In this document: positions 46,062 through 56,949 of the stretch, piece by piece | Layout: every line of letters begins with the position of its first letter | How positions within the stretch are numbered: the first letter of the stretch is position 1 | Assembly: GCF_014534685.1 (NCBI RefSeq) | Contig: NZ_JACVVX010000001.1 | Coordinates: 822,501-886,500, forward strand | Source: Oryzicola mucosus | Lineage (GTDB): Bacteria > Pseudomonadota > Alphaproteobacteria > Rhizobiales > Rhizobiaceae | Direction: 5' to 3' | DNA length: 64,000 nucleotides | Notes under the pieces: generated by a model | What the model was told of the DNA's origin: nothing | The model's input: the letters and a program-made list of their open reading frames with translations, nothing else | Database searches by the model: none | Program-made: the position numbers and the translations under genes

Positions 46062-46985
46062 ATGCACGCCAGCATTCTCAAATACTTTGTCGCCGTGGCC
46101 CGGTCGGGCTCGATCCGCAAGGCGTCGGAGGATCTGCATGTCGCAACCTCCGCCGTCAGCCGGCAGATCAAGAAACTCGAGGACGAGCTCGGCACGCCGC
46201 TGTTCGACCGCTTTTCCGACGGTCTCAGGCTGACGACTACGGGCCAGATCGTGCTGCGTCATGCGCGGGAAACGCTGCAGCAATATGAGGTGATGAAAAG
46301 CGACCTCGGCGATTTGCGCGGCAAGAAGACAGGCCGCGTGCACATCGCCTGCCTCGACAGCCTGGCAATCCATTTCATGCCGACGCAGGTCATGGCGTTT
46401 CACAAGAAACACCCGGCCGTCGATTTCCGCATACGCACCGACAACTACAACAACATCTTCCGCTTCGTGGCGGAAGGCGATGTCGACATCGGCATCACCT
46501 TCGATCTCGCCCGGCCACAGGACATCAAGCTGGTCTATGGCGTGGCCATGCCGCTGATGGTGATCGTGGCGCGCAACCACCCCATCGCAAAGCTCAAGTC
46601 GGTCACGCTGCAGGAATGCGCGCAGTTCAAGCTGCTGCTGCAACTCGACAATGAGGTGATGAGCTCGATGATCGCCTTCGAGCTCGCCTCGCTCGACCGC
46701 ATCGGCCGAACGCTCGTCGCCACCAACAACCAGATGATGCTGAAGCCGCTGATCCTGTCGGGGCTGGGCGTCGCGTTCTTCACGCCGTTGGGGCTGGTCG
46801 ATGAATTGCGCGCCGGCGACATGGTGGCGGTGCCGATTGCCGGCTCGAACCTGCAGAACATGCAGGTCGGCATCGTCGCGCCGCGCGACCGGCAACTGAC
46901 CCATGCCACGGAATCCGTGATCGAGTTCCTCAGTCAGGAGCTCGACAAATTCAGCCGGGAAATCGATGACATCGTCCGAAAATGA
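46062..46985 (+). CDS. LysR-family transcriptional regulator
   Basis: A 307-residue regulator. The winged helix is at the very N-terminus (LKYFVAVARSGSIRKASEDL, then VATSAVSRQIKKLEDELGTPLF) and a periplasmic-binding-like effector domain follows. It lies inside the gene cluster, in the same direction as the catabolic genes, 36 bp after the hydratase gene and overlapping the amidohydrolase gene by 20 bp. The probable effector is the cluster substrate. A T-N11-A box could not be assigned with confidence. Confidence 0.9.
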   Translation: MHASILKYFVAVARSGSIRKASEDLHVATSAVSRQIKKLEDELGTPLFDRFSDGLRLTTTGQIVLRHARETLQQYEVMKSDLGDLRGKKTGRVHIACLDSLAIHFMPTQVMAFHKKHPAVDFRIRTDNYNNIFRFVAEGDVDIGITFDLARPQDIKLVYGVAMPLMVIVARNHPIAKLKSVTLQECAQFKLLLQLDNEVMSSMIAFELASLDRIGRTLVATNNQMMLKPLILSGLGVAFFTPLGLVDELRAGDMVAVPIAGSNLQNMQVGIVAPRDRQLTHATESVIEFLSQELDKFSREIDDIVRK

Positions 46986-48366
46986 AGCGGTGCCGGGCAG
47001 GCTGTTGAACCAGCCGGGCCGTTCGAAAACCGAACGGGTCACAGATTTGCGGCCTCTGTTGCCACAAGGTGCTTCGGCGCCCGTATCCGGCGACCTGGTG
47101 ATGGCAGCGCCGTTCAATGCGCATGACCACGGCTATGGCGTCCGCACGCTGGATTTCGGCGGGGTCGACGATGCGCTCGAAGCGTGGATCCCGAGCCTGC
47201 GGCTGAGGCCGCGCACCAATCCCTATCTGGAGACGCTGGTCGCGTTCGGCCGGATGGCAAAGGGCGGCATTGCCGGCACGATCCACTGCCACAACTCGCT
47301 CAATGTCGACCGCATGGTGGACGAGGCGCTTGCGGTGATCCGCGCGGCGGGCGATGTCGGCATAAGGCTCGGCCTGTCCTGCCCGATGCTCGATTTCGAC
47401 GCCTGGGCCTATGACGGAGGGCCGGAACGGCTCAGGCCGCATTTTTCCGAGTCGGATTGGGCTGACCTGTCGCAGACCATCCCGCGCTATGCTCCTGTCG
47501 AGGTGCAGATCGCAGCGGTGGATGCGGTGGCGGCGGCGAACACCAACCCCACTGTCACCGTGCAATATGGCCCGATCGGCCCGCAATGGTGCTCGAATGC
47601 GCTGCTTCAGCGCATCGCCGAGGCATCGGCGTTGAATGACCGGCGCATTCATATGCACCTGCTCGAAAGCCCAAGGCAGCGGCAATGGCTGGACCGACGC
47701 TTTCCGCAAGGCATAGTGACCTATCTCGACGAGATCGGCTTTCTGTCGCCACGGCTGGCGGTGGCACATGGCGTGCAGCTCAGGCCGGACGAGTACGAGC
47801 TGCTTGCCGAACGCGACGTGCAGCTCGCCTCCAACCCTTCGGCCAATCTGCGTCTGCGTTCGGGCATCGCCCCGTTGGGGCAGGCTGTGGCTCATGGCCT
47901 GAAATTCGGCATCGGGCTCGATGGGACCGGCATGGACGACGACCAGGATCTGTGGCGCGAGATGCGGGTCGCCTATCTGCTCCATGGCGGACGTGACCTG
48001 ACGCGGGGCTTTACGGCCGAGGCCCTGTTCACGGCCGCCACCTCGACGGCGGCCCATATCGTCGGCGCACCCGAAGGCCGCGATCAGGTCGTCATCGACT
48101 ATGACGCTTTGACTGAAGACAGCCTGTTCGGCGATGTCGACGAAGCAGAGGTTCTGCTTGCGCGCATGACGGCGGGCCATGTGCGTGCGCTGTATGTCGA
48201 GGGGCGCGAGATCGTGGCGGATGGTAAACTGGTCGGCGTTGATTTCGAAGCCGCCCACCACGAATTGATGGATCAGGCGCGGGCCGACATGCCACGCCTG
48301 CAACAGGAACGCGGACGAAGCCGCGCCCTGGCCGAGGCCACCCGCGCCTATTATGCCGGCTGGTGA
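46966..48366 (+). CDS. Amidohydrolase family protein
   Basis: A 466-residue TIM-barrel metal hydrolase of the cytosine deaminase/ATZ-TRZ type. The first metal motif is NAHDHGYG (HxH) near residue 53, then TIHCHNSLN, HMHLLESPRQRQW, the His in VAHGVQL, and the Asp in GIGLDGTGMDDD; together these are the five metal ligands of the superfamily. Likely reactions are deamination or opening of a cyclic amide. The start overlaps lysR by 20 bp; the N-terminal 40 residues may be a linker. It ends in a 16-bp convergent overlap with the DapA-like gene. Confidence 0.85.
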   Translation: MTSSENEAVPGRLLNQPGRSKTERVTDLRPLLPQGASAPVSGDLVMAAPFNAHDHGYGVRTLDFGGVDDALEAWIPSLRLRPRTNPYLETLVAFGRMAKGGIAGTIHCHNSLNVDRMVDEALAVIRAAGDVGIRLGLSCPMLDFDAWAYDGGPERLRPHFSESDWADLSQTIPRYAPVEVQIAAVDAVAAANTNPTVTVQYGPIGPQWCSNALLQRIAEASALNDRRIHMHLLESPRQRQWLDRRFPQGIVTYLDEIGFLSPRLAVAHGVQLRPDEYELLAERDVQLASNPSANLRLRSGIAPLGQAVAHGLKFGIGLDGTGMDDDQDLWREMRVAYLLHGGRDLTRGFTAEALFTAATSTAAHIVGAPEGRDQVVIDYDALTEDSLFGDVDEAEVLLARMTAGHVRALYVEGREIVADGKLVGVDFEAAHHELMDQARADMPRLQQERGRSRALAEATRAYYAGW

Positions 48367-49250
48367 AGCCGTTCGTCGAGGTTCTCGGCAATCCCGTCGA
48401 GCGCTATGACATGCGACTTGTCCGAGATCGGCAATTGCGGCGGCGCGACGTTGAGCCAGACCGGATTGCCTGTACGTTTCGCAACCAGATACTTGATCGC
48501 CGGGATCAAAGGATTGGCTGAGATCGACTGGCGCAGGCCGAGTACCTCTTTGTGCAAGGCAGCGTCGTCCTGCTGTTTCAACAGCTCCGCCGACGATGCC
48601 GGGTCGATGTTGACGGTCGCCGAAATGCAGCCGGCATAGTTGTCCACTTTCGCCTTGGCCAAGGCGCCTTCGCTGCTCGGAAACACGTCGAAGCCGTCGA
48701 TCCGAGCCAGCTTGGCAGCATAGTCGAGATTGCCCGAACTGTCCTTGGCGCCCTTGATACGGTTGGGGAACGCGCGCAAGAGCCGTTCGGCCAGCGCCGG
48801 GCTGAACTCGATCCCGGTAAGCTGCGGGAAATTGTAGAGATAGATGCCGATCGGGCTGTCGGCCGTGATCTCCGCCAGCGCCGAGAACCAGGCGAACAGG
48901 CCGTCGTCGGAAACCGGCTTGTAGTAATAGGGCGGTAGCACGAGGGCCGCGGCAAAACCCAGCTGGTGCGCATAGCGCGTCAGCTCCGCTGTTGTGTCGA
49001 GATCTGGCGTCCCGGTGCCGACCATCAGGCGGCTCTTATCCAGCTTGCTTGCCGCTTCCGCCATGACCGACTTGCGCTGCGCCACCGAAAGCGAGTTTGC
49101 CTCACCGGTCGTGCCCAGCACGTTCAAGCCGTCGCAGCCATTGGCGAGACACCAGCTGCAATGTTCGACAAAGGCTGCGAGATCGATCTTGCGCTGAGCG
49201 TCGAAGGGCGTGGGGACAGCGGCTATGACGCCGGACAGTTTGGTGGGCAT
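48351..49250 (-). CDS. DapA-family (DHDPS/NAL) lyase or synthase
   Basis: A 299-residue class I aldolase of the dihydrodipicolinate synthase/N-acetylneuraminate lyase family. The substrate loop is NVLGTTGEANSLS, the Tyr of the proton relay is in IGIYLYNFPQLTG, and the Schiff-base Lys is in IKGAKDSSGN. The genuine dapA of a rhizobium is expected elsewhere, so this is more likely a catabolic pyruvate-forming aldolase or dehydratase. GGAGGAACC precedes the ATG at 49250. It is cotranscribed with the ferredoxin gene 23 bp upstream. Confidence 0.88.
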   Translation of the reverse strand: MPTKLSGVIAAVPTPFDAQRKIDLAAFVEHCSWCLANGCDGLNVLGTTGEANSLSVAQRKSVMAEAASKLDKSRLMVGTGTPDLDTTAELTRYAHQLGFAAALVLPPYYYKPVSDDGLFAWFSALAEITADSPIGIYLYNFPQLTGIEFSPALAERLLRAFPNRIKGAKDSSGNLDYAAKLARIDGFDVFPSSEGALAKAKVDNYAGCISATVNIDPASSAELLKQQDDAALHKEVLGLRQSISANPLIPAIKYLVAKRTGNPVWLNVAPPQLPISDKSHVIALDGIAENLDERLHQPA

Positions 49251-49273
49251 GGTTCCTCCAGATGCAGCCGCGT

Positions 49274-49597
49274 TCATGCGGACTTTTCAAATTGGGCCAC
49301 CGCAGGATGGTCGGCAGCGGTGGACAGCCGCTTGTCCCAGCCGCCGGGCGATCCGATGCCGCTGACCTCGAAGAACTCACGGTTGATCGCAATATACGGT
49401 GCCTGCTGCGGTGTCGCCTCTTCGTCCCAGATGATTGCGTCGACCGGACAGACCGACAGGCACAGGCCGCAGTTCACGCATTCTTCCGGGTGGATGTAGA
49501 ATGTGCGGCCGCCTTCATAGATGCAGTCGACGGGGCACACATCTGTGCAATCGCCGTCCTTCACATCGATACAAGGTTCCGTCACCACATAGGCCAT
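49274..49597 (-). CDS. fdxA: 7Fe ferredoxin (3Fe-4S/4Fe-4S)
   Basis: A 107-residue ferredoxin. Two clusters are predicted: C9, C17 and C21 in PCIDVKDGDCTDVCPVDC, with the typical spacing of a 3Fe-4S site, and the CxxCxxxCP motif ECVNCGLCLSVCPVDAI for the 4Fe-4S site. The C-terminal 45 residues are the usual long tail of alphaproteobacterial FdxA. It is the electron carrier nearest to the FAD oxidoreductase cluster but on the opposite strand; FdxA is also common as a housekeeping gene, so a link is not certain. Confidence 0.9.
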   Translation of the reverse strand: MAYVVTEPCIDVKDGDCTDVCPVDCIYEGGRTFYIHPEECVNCGLCLSVCPVDAIIWDEEATPQQAPYIAINREFFEVSGIGSPGGWDKRLSTAADHPAVAQFEKSA

Positions 49598-49805
49598 GCC
49601 GCGCTCCAGCGTTGCCGTCCCTGTAACTATGCCAAACGGTGGCGTTGCGCAGAAGCGCCGATGTTCGCTGCGATGATTGCCGAAAAGGCAACACTATTGG
49701 AATAACGTCCGCATCTGTTTCGAAATTCGCTCATGCTTGAAACCGATGCCGGACCGCACGCGTATCTGCGCCAGTAGAAACCGCTGAATTGCGGGAGATT
49801 GACTT

Positions 49806-50633
49806 TTGGATGCATGGATCTCGTTCGCCCTCATCGCGGCGTGTCTGTCGGGCGTGATGGCGGTTGCCTGGGCGATTGCGATCAAGTCGGGGCGGTCGGG
49901 CTGGATCGATGTGATCTGGTCTTTTGCCCTGGGTGGGGCAGGTTTCGCCGCAGCCCTTATGCCTCTGGGTGGTGCTTCCGATCTGGCTGCGCGACAATGG
50001 CTCGTCGCCGCTATGGCCGTGTTGTGGGCGCTGCGGCTGGGCGGTCACATCCTGATGCGCACCTTGGGCGGGGGCGACGATCCGCGTTATGCGCATTTGC
50101 GGAAGGAATGGGGCGATGCCGCGCCGCGCCGGCTGTTCTGGTTTCTGCAGATACAGGCCGCGGCGGCGTTTCTGCTGACGCTGTCGATTGCCGCCGCCGC
50201 GCACAATCCCGGCTCGGAACTCGGGCTGAGCGATTTGTTCGGCGTCGCGTTGCTGCTGGTTGCTGTTGTCGGAGAAGGGCTGGCGGACCGTCAGCTCAAG
50301 CAGTTTCGCTCGAATCCTGCCAACAAAAGCGAGGTCTGCGATGTCGGACTGTGGGCCATTTCGCGACATCCCAACTACTTCTTCCAATGGCTCGGCTGGG
50401 TCGCCTATGCGGTGATCGCCGTCGAGTTCACCGGCGGCTATCCCTGGGGCTGGGTGGCCTTGGCCGGTCCGGCCTTCATGTACTGGCTGCTCGTCTATGC
50501 CTCCGGCATCCCGCCGCTCGAAGAGCATATGCTGCGCTCGAGAGGCGACAAATTCAGGGCCTATCAGGAGCGGGTCAACGCGTTCTGGCCCGGTCCTCCC
50601 GCCAACCGCCAATCGCAAAAGAAGACACCATGA
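49806..50633 (+). CDS. DUF1295 membrane protein (steroid 5-alpha-reductase-like)
   Basis: A 275-residue integral membrane protein with about seven membrane segments. The C-terminal signature CDVGLWAISRHPNYFFQWLGW and PPLEEHMLRSRGDKFRAYQE place it in DUF1295, related to isoprenylcysteine methyltransferase and steroid 5-alpha-reductases. These enzymes use NADPH to reduce double bonds in lipids or steroids. The stop overlaps the next gene by 4 bp. A role in lipid modification is inferred from the neighbouring cyclopropane-synthase-like gene. Confidence 0.88.
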   Translation: MDAWISFALIAACLSGVMAVAWAIAIKSGRSGWIDVIWSFALGGAGFAAALMPLGGASDLAARQWLVAAMAVLWALRLGGHILMRTLGGGDDPRYAHLRKEWGDAAPRRLFWFLQIQAAAAFLLTLSIAAAAHNPGSELGLSDLFGVALLLVAVVGEGLADRQLKQFRSNPANKSEVCDVGLWAISRHPNYFFQWLGWVAYAVIAVEFTGGYPWGWVALAGPAFMYWLLVYASGIPPLEEHMLRSRGDKFRAYQERVNAFWPGPPANRQSQKKTP

Positions 50634-51667
50634 GCCTGATCGCCTCCGCCATCAATCTTGTCGAACGCAGCGCGTTGCCCGATCCGGTGCTGCGTCAGGG
50701 CATCCAGTTTCTTGTGGGACGGACGCGTCAGCGACTGGTCGGCGAGACCGGTGGCGATGCGGATTTCGCGTTTGCGCGGGATATGGCGCGCTATCCCATC
50801 GCCGAACACACCGACGCCGCCAACGAGCAGCATTACGAACTGCCGCCCGAATTCTTCGGGCTAGTGCTGGGGCCTCGGCGAAAATATTCATGCTGCCTGT
50901 ATCGCAATGGCAATGAGACTCTGGCCGAAGCCGAAGTGGCCGCCTTGCAGGACACGGTGACGCATGCCGATCTCGCGGACGGCCAGTCCATTCTGGAACT
51001 GGGCTGCGGCTGGGGCTCGCTGACGCTTTACATGGCCGAGCAGTACCCGAATGCGCGGATCGTCGCCGTGTCCAACTCGGCGCCGCAGCGGCTGTATATC
51101 GAGCAGCAGGCGCGCGAACGCGGCTTTGGCAATGTCACGGTCATTACCGCTGACATGAACGAGTTTGAGGCAACGGGTTCCTTCGACCGTATCGTTTCGG
51201 TCGAGATGTTCGAGCACATGGCCAACTGGCGTGCCTTGCTGGAACGCGCGCGGGGTTGGTTGAAGGCGGATGGGCGGCTGTTCCTGCATGTCTTCACCCA
51301 CCGCAGCCGCTGCTATCGCTTCGACCATAGCGACAAGTCCGACTGGATCGCGCAGCATTTCTTCACCGGCGGCATCATGCCCAGCCACGGGCTGGCGCAT
51401 CAGTTCACCGATCTTTTTTCGGTTGAGAAGGAATGGCGTTGGAACGGCACGCATTACCAGCGCACCGCCGAGGATTGGCTGAAGAACATGGATGCCAACC
51501 GTGACGCCACCGATCGCATCCTGTGCGACGTCTATGGCGCGGATGCCGCCTTGTGGCGGCGGCGCTGGCGGCTGTTCTTCCTGGCGACGGCGGGCCTGTT
51601 CGGCCATGCCGGTGGCGAGGAATGGGCGGTCAGCCATTATCGTCTGCTGCCGGTCAGCGGTTCGTGA
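50630..51667 (+). CDS. Cyclopropane-synthase-like SAM methyltransferase
   Basis: A 345-residue methyltransferase of the cyclopropane-fatty-acid-synthase clan. Motif I is LELGCGWGSLTLYMAEQ near residue 125, with the downstream IVSVEMFEHMANW. The segment YSCCLYRNGNETLAEAEVAAL corresponds to the region of the fatty-acyl site in Cfa proteins. Proteins of this subfamily occur with DUF1295 genes and are thought to modify unsaturated acyl chains; the product is not known. Both ends overlap neighbours by 4 bp. Confidence 0.88.
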   Translation: MSLIASAINLVERSALPDPVLRQGIQFLVGRTRQRLVGETGGDADFAFARDMARYPIAEHTDAANEQHYELPPEFFGLVLGPRRKYSCCLYRNGNETLAEAEVAALQDTVTHADLADGQSILELGCGWGSLTLYMAEQYPNARIVAVSNSAPQRLYIEQQARERGFGNVTVITADMNEFEATGSFDRIVSVEMFEHMANWRALLERARGWLKADGRLFLHVFTHRSRCYRFDHSDKSDWIAQHFFTGGIMPSHGLAHQFTDLFSVEKEWRWNGTHYQRTAEDWLKNMDANRDATDRILCDVYGADAALWRRRWRLFFLATAGLFGHAGGEEWAVSHYRLLPVSGS

Positions 51668-52242
51668 GTACCATCTTGCTGAGCCGTCTCAGGGGACCCG
51701 TCAGCCGTTACTTCCACCATCCCGATCCGCTGGTGCGAACGGCAAACATGATCGCGCTGGTCGTCGTTTTCAACCAACCGTTTTATCCGCTCTATCTCTA
51801 CTGGTTCGTCAGCCCGAACTTCGAAGCGGCCTATTGGACGTTCCTGTCGACGCCGTTCTTCCTGGCGGTGCCGATGGTGTCTCGTATGGACGCTATGGCC
51901 GGTCGGGCGCTGCTGCCTGTCGCAGGCATCGGCAACACGATGCTGAGCGCAAAGGCGTTCGGCGACGCCTCCGGCGTGGAACTGTTCCTGCTGCCGATCG
52001 TGCTGATCGCTTTCGTAGTCTTCCGGCCCAAGGAGAGGCTGCACAGCTTCGCACTCGCTGGATTATCGCTCGCCGTCTACATGGTGATGCATGGCGGCTA
52101 CGGGGAGCCGTTCCACCGCTTCACCGCCGAGGAATACGCTTCTTTTATCAGGCTGAACGCGACCAGTGTCGGCATGCTCACCGCGCTGGTCGGCATCCTG
52201 GCATCCAACCTGATCGCCGAACGCGGCGGCGATCCGAAGTAG
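51664..52242 (+). CDS. Hypothetical membrane protein coupled to the methyltransferase
   Basis: A 192-residue protein starting at GTG inside the methyltransferase stop codon (GTGA). It has about six membrane segments (for example NMIALVVVFNQPFYPLYLYW and LFLLPIVLIAFVVF) and conserved-looking polar residues near the N-terminus (YFHHPDPLVR). I do not recognise the family. Its tight coupling points to a role in the same lipid pathway. It ends 4 bp before the convergent DUF2177 gene. Confidence 0.7.
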   Translation: MSTILLSRLRGPVSRYFHHPDPLVRTANMIALVVVFNQPFYPLYLYWFVSPNFEAAYWTFLSTPFFLAVPMVSRMDAMAGRALLPVAGIGNTMLSAKAFGDASGVELFLLPIVLIAFVVFRPKERLHSFALAGLSLAVYMVMHGGYGEPFHRFTAEEYASFIRLNATSVGMLTALVGILASNLIAERGGDPK

Positions 52243-52246
52243 GCTT

Positions 52247-52657
52247 TTATCCCAAAAGCTTGCGGGTGATGAGGAAGCCGCCGGTCGCCGAGGCCGCGGT
52301 CAGGAATGTACCCCACGCCAGATCGGCCACGGTGATGATCGTCGGCCAGTTCCGCAGCGTTGCCTGGTTGGTGAGATCGTAGGTTGCGTAGGCGACAAAG
52401 CCGAGCACGGCCCCGTTCAAGGCAGCCGTCTGCCAGCGGCCGGCACCCAGCGCGGGATACAAGGCAAAAAACAGAATTCCGCCGATATAGATGAGATAGA
52501 AAAAGACCGCCGGCGCAACGTTGAAGCTATCGGTCAGCATGTCACCGAGAAGCGGGCGGTAGAGTCTGCTCGCCATGGTCGAAAGCCATATGGCGTCTAT
52601 CGCCAGAAACACCAGTCCGGTCGCAACATAGGCGATACCCAAGGTTTTCATTCTCAT
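52247..52657 (-). CDS. DUF2177 membrane protein
   Basis: A 136-residue protein with four predicted membrane segments. The family signature is the start YVATGLVFLAIDAIWL followed by YDLTNQATLRNWP and VADLAWGTFLTA. DUF2177 proteins have no established function but often sit with DUF1295 and cyclopropane-synthase-like genes, as here, although on the opposite strand. Convergent with the preceding gene. Confidence 0.85.
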   Translation of the reverse strand: MRMKTLGIAYVATGLVFLAIDAIWLSTMASRLYRPLLGDMLTDSFNVAPAVFFYLIYIGGILFFALYPALGAGRWQTAALNGAVLGFVAYATYDLTNQATLRNWPTIITVADLAWGTFLTAASATGGFLITRKLLG

Positions 52658-52835
52658 CCGCTCCTGCTGTTGTCCTCCCTATACGAATGCCAGAGGCAAA
52701 TGGTTTCGCGCCCGGTGGTTTTCACGAGGCTCATGGAGGAACTGCCAGGCCGGGATGTTCATTTCTTGAGGCGGAGTGAAACTCGCCAAGCCCCGCTTCC
52801 GTGACTTTGCGATAGACCCACCCGGAGAGGCCGCC

Positions 52836-53219
52836 ATGAAAGCTTTCAAGTCTGGAATTGCACTCGCCTTCGGCATCTTGGTCGCCACGGCGTCCGTCGC
52901 CCACGCCGAGCCCGATGTCGACGGCATCTGGCTGCGCGGCGACGGCAACGCCAAGGTGCGGATAGCACCCTGCGGCGACGATCTCTGCGCCACCAATCTC
53001 TGGATCAAGGACACCAGCGGCGGCGAAGCCGTCGGCGACAGACTGGTGATGGACGTCAAGCCATCGGGAGACATGCTGAGCGGCACGGCGTTCGATGCCA
53101 AGCGCAACATGAGCTACAAGATCCATATCAGCGTCTCGGGCGCGAGCCTGTCGACAAAAGGCTGCGTCATCGGCGGCTTGGTGTGCAAGACGGTTAGCTG
53201 GACCAAGTCGAGCGAGTAG
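52836..53219 (+). CDS. DUF2147-like small exported protein
   Basis: A 127-residue protein with a signal peptide (KAFKSGIALAFGILVATASVAHA, cleavage before EPDVDG; the longest part given here is split by context). The mature part begins DGIWLRGDGNAKVRIAPCGD and has four Cys that could make two disulphides (PCGDDLCA and GCVIGGLVC). GGAGAGG precedes the ATG at 52836. DUF2147 proteins are secreted beta-barrel proteins of unknown function. The gene is convergent with the pobR-like gene. Confidence 0.82.
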   Translation: MKAFKSGIALAFGILVATASVAHAEPDVDGIWLRGDGNAKVRIAPCGDDLCATNLWIKDTSGGEAVGDRLVMDVKPSGDMLSGTAFDAKRNMSYKIHISVSGASLSTKGCVIGGLVCKTVSWTKSSE

Positions 53220-53229
53220 CCGTTTGCGG

Positions 53230-55346
<2,117 letters not shown>

Positions 55347-55358
55347 GGCCGCCGCCGC

Positions 55359-56792
55359 TTACGGCAGCGTGTAGGCGGTTTTCACGACGGTGAAGAACTC
55401 GGCGGCGTAGCGGCCTTGTTCGCGCGGGCCGAAGGACGAGGCCTTGCGGCCGCCGAAGGGCACGTGGAAATCGACGCCCGCCGTCGGCAGATTGACCATC
55501 ACCATGCCGGCTTCCGAATTGCGCTTGAAATGGGTGGCGTATTTGAGGCTCGTGGTGGCAATTCCCGCCGACAGGCCGAAGCGCGTGTCATTGGCCACGG
55601 AAAGCGCCTCGTCATAATCCTTGACGCGGATGACGGAGGCGACCGGCCCAAAGATTTCCTCCTGGCTGATACGCATCTTGTTGGTTGCTTCGGTGAACAG
55701 CGCGGGCTGCAGGTAGAAACCGGGCGTATCGCGCTCCAGCCGCTCGCCGCCGAAGGCGAGCTTGGCACCTTCCTTCTTGCCGATCTCGATATAGTCGAGA
55801 TCCTGGGCAAGCTGCTTGTCGTCGACGACGGGGCCGATATGCGAGCCGGCCTTGAGCGCGTTGTCGATGGTCAGCGACTTCAGCTTCTCGGTCAGCGCGG
55901 CGACGAATTTATCGTGGATGCCCTCGGTCACGATCAGACGGGAGGATGCGGTGCAGCGCTGGCCGGTGGAGAAGAAGCCGGAATTGGCAGCTGCTTCGAC
56001 GGCGACGCCCAGATCCGCATCGTCAAGCACGACCATGGGGTTCTTGCCACCCATTTCGAGCTGGAATTTGCGGTTGTGTTCGAGCGACGACAGCGCGACG
56101 CGCTTGCCCGTAGCGGTCGATCCGGTGAAGGTGATGCCGGCAAGGTCGGGGCTGTCGAGCAGCGCCTGGCCGACCACCGAGCCGCGGCCCATGACGAGGT
56201 TGAGCACGCCCTTGGGCAGGCCGGCGCGGTGAAGGATGTCGACAATGGCCCAGGCGCAGCCCGGAACCAGGTCGGCGGGCTTGAAGACGACCGTGTTGCC
56301 GTAGCAGAGGGCGGGCGCGATCTTCCAGGCGGGAATGGCGATGGGGAAGTTCCAAGGCGTGATGATGCCGATGACGCCGATCGGTTCACGGGTGATCTCG
56401 ACGCCGATGCCCGGACGGGCTGAGGGCAGCACTTCGCCTGCCAGGCGCAATGCCTCACCGGCGAAGAAATCGAAGATCTGGGCTGCGCGCGTCACCTCGC
56501 CGATGGCTTCGGGCAGGATCTTGCCTTCCTCGCGGGCGAGCAGCTTGCCGAGTTCCTCCTTTCGCGCCAGAATTTCGTCGGACGCTTTCCTGAGCACCGC
56601 GTGGCGCTCGAGGATGCCGGAGCGCGACCAGGCCGGGAATGCCGCCTTCGCAGCGGCAATCGCCATTTTGGCGTCGTCCGCATTCGCCTGGGCATAGGTG
56701 CCGACGATATCGTTGGTGTCGGAGGGGCTGACATTTTTCGTGCCCTCTTTGCCGATCCATTCGCCGGCAATCAGATTCTGATGCAATGTCAT
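55359..56792 (-). CDS. NAD(P)-dependent aldehyde dehydrogenase
   Basis: A 477-residue aldehyde dehydrogenase. The catalytic Glu is in LEMGGKNPMVVLDDADL and the catalytic Cys in FFSTGQRCTAS; the cofactor motif FTGSTATGKRV is complete. It resembles the alpha-ketoglutaric semialdehyde and succinate semialdehyde dehydrogenases. The start MTLHQNL at 56792 has GGGAGA upstream; the longer frame adds no homology. It is convergent with pobA and may act on aromatic or sugar-acid derived aldehydes; the substrate is not shown. Confidence 0.9.
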   Translation of the reverse strand: MTLHQNLIAGEWIGKEGTKNVSPSDTNDIVGTYAQANADDAKMAIAAAKAAFPAWSRSGILERHAVLRKASDEILARKEELGKLLAREEGKILPEAIGEVTRAAQIFDFFAGEALRLAGEVLPSARPGIGVEITREPIGVIGIITPWNFPIAIPAWKIAPALCYGNTVVFKPADLVPGCAWAIVDILHRAGLPKGVLNLVMGRGSVVGQALLDSPDLAGITFTGSTATGKRVALSSLEHNRKFQLEMGGKNPMVVLDDADLGVAVEAAANSGFFSTGQRCTASSRLIVTEGIHDKFVAALTEKLKSLTIDNALKAGSHIGPVVDDKQLAQDLDYIEIGKKEGAKLAFGGERLERDTPGFYLQPALFTEATNKMRISQEEIFGPVASVIRVKDYDEALSVANDTRFGLSAGIATTSLKYATHFKRNSEAGMVMVNLPTAGVDFHVPFGGRKASSFGPREQGRYAAEFFTVVKTAYTLP

Positions 56793-56949
56793 GTGTCTCT
56801 CCCTGCTCCTCGGAGCTTCAGCAAACAAGTCGGCGCCGGACTGCGCCAACCTTCTACAAAGTTTTCAGCGCGATGGATATCGGTTTGACCAGCGAACGCA
56901 GCAATCAGGCGCGCCTGAGGGCGGCGCTGTCGAAATCCTGCAGCAGCCT

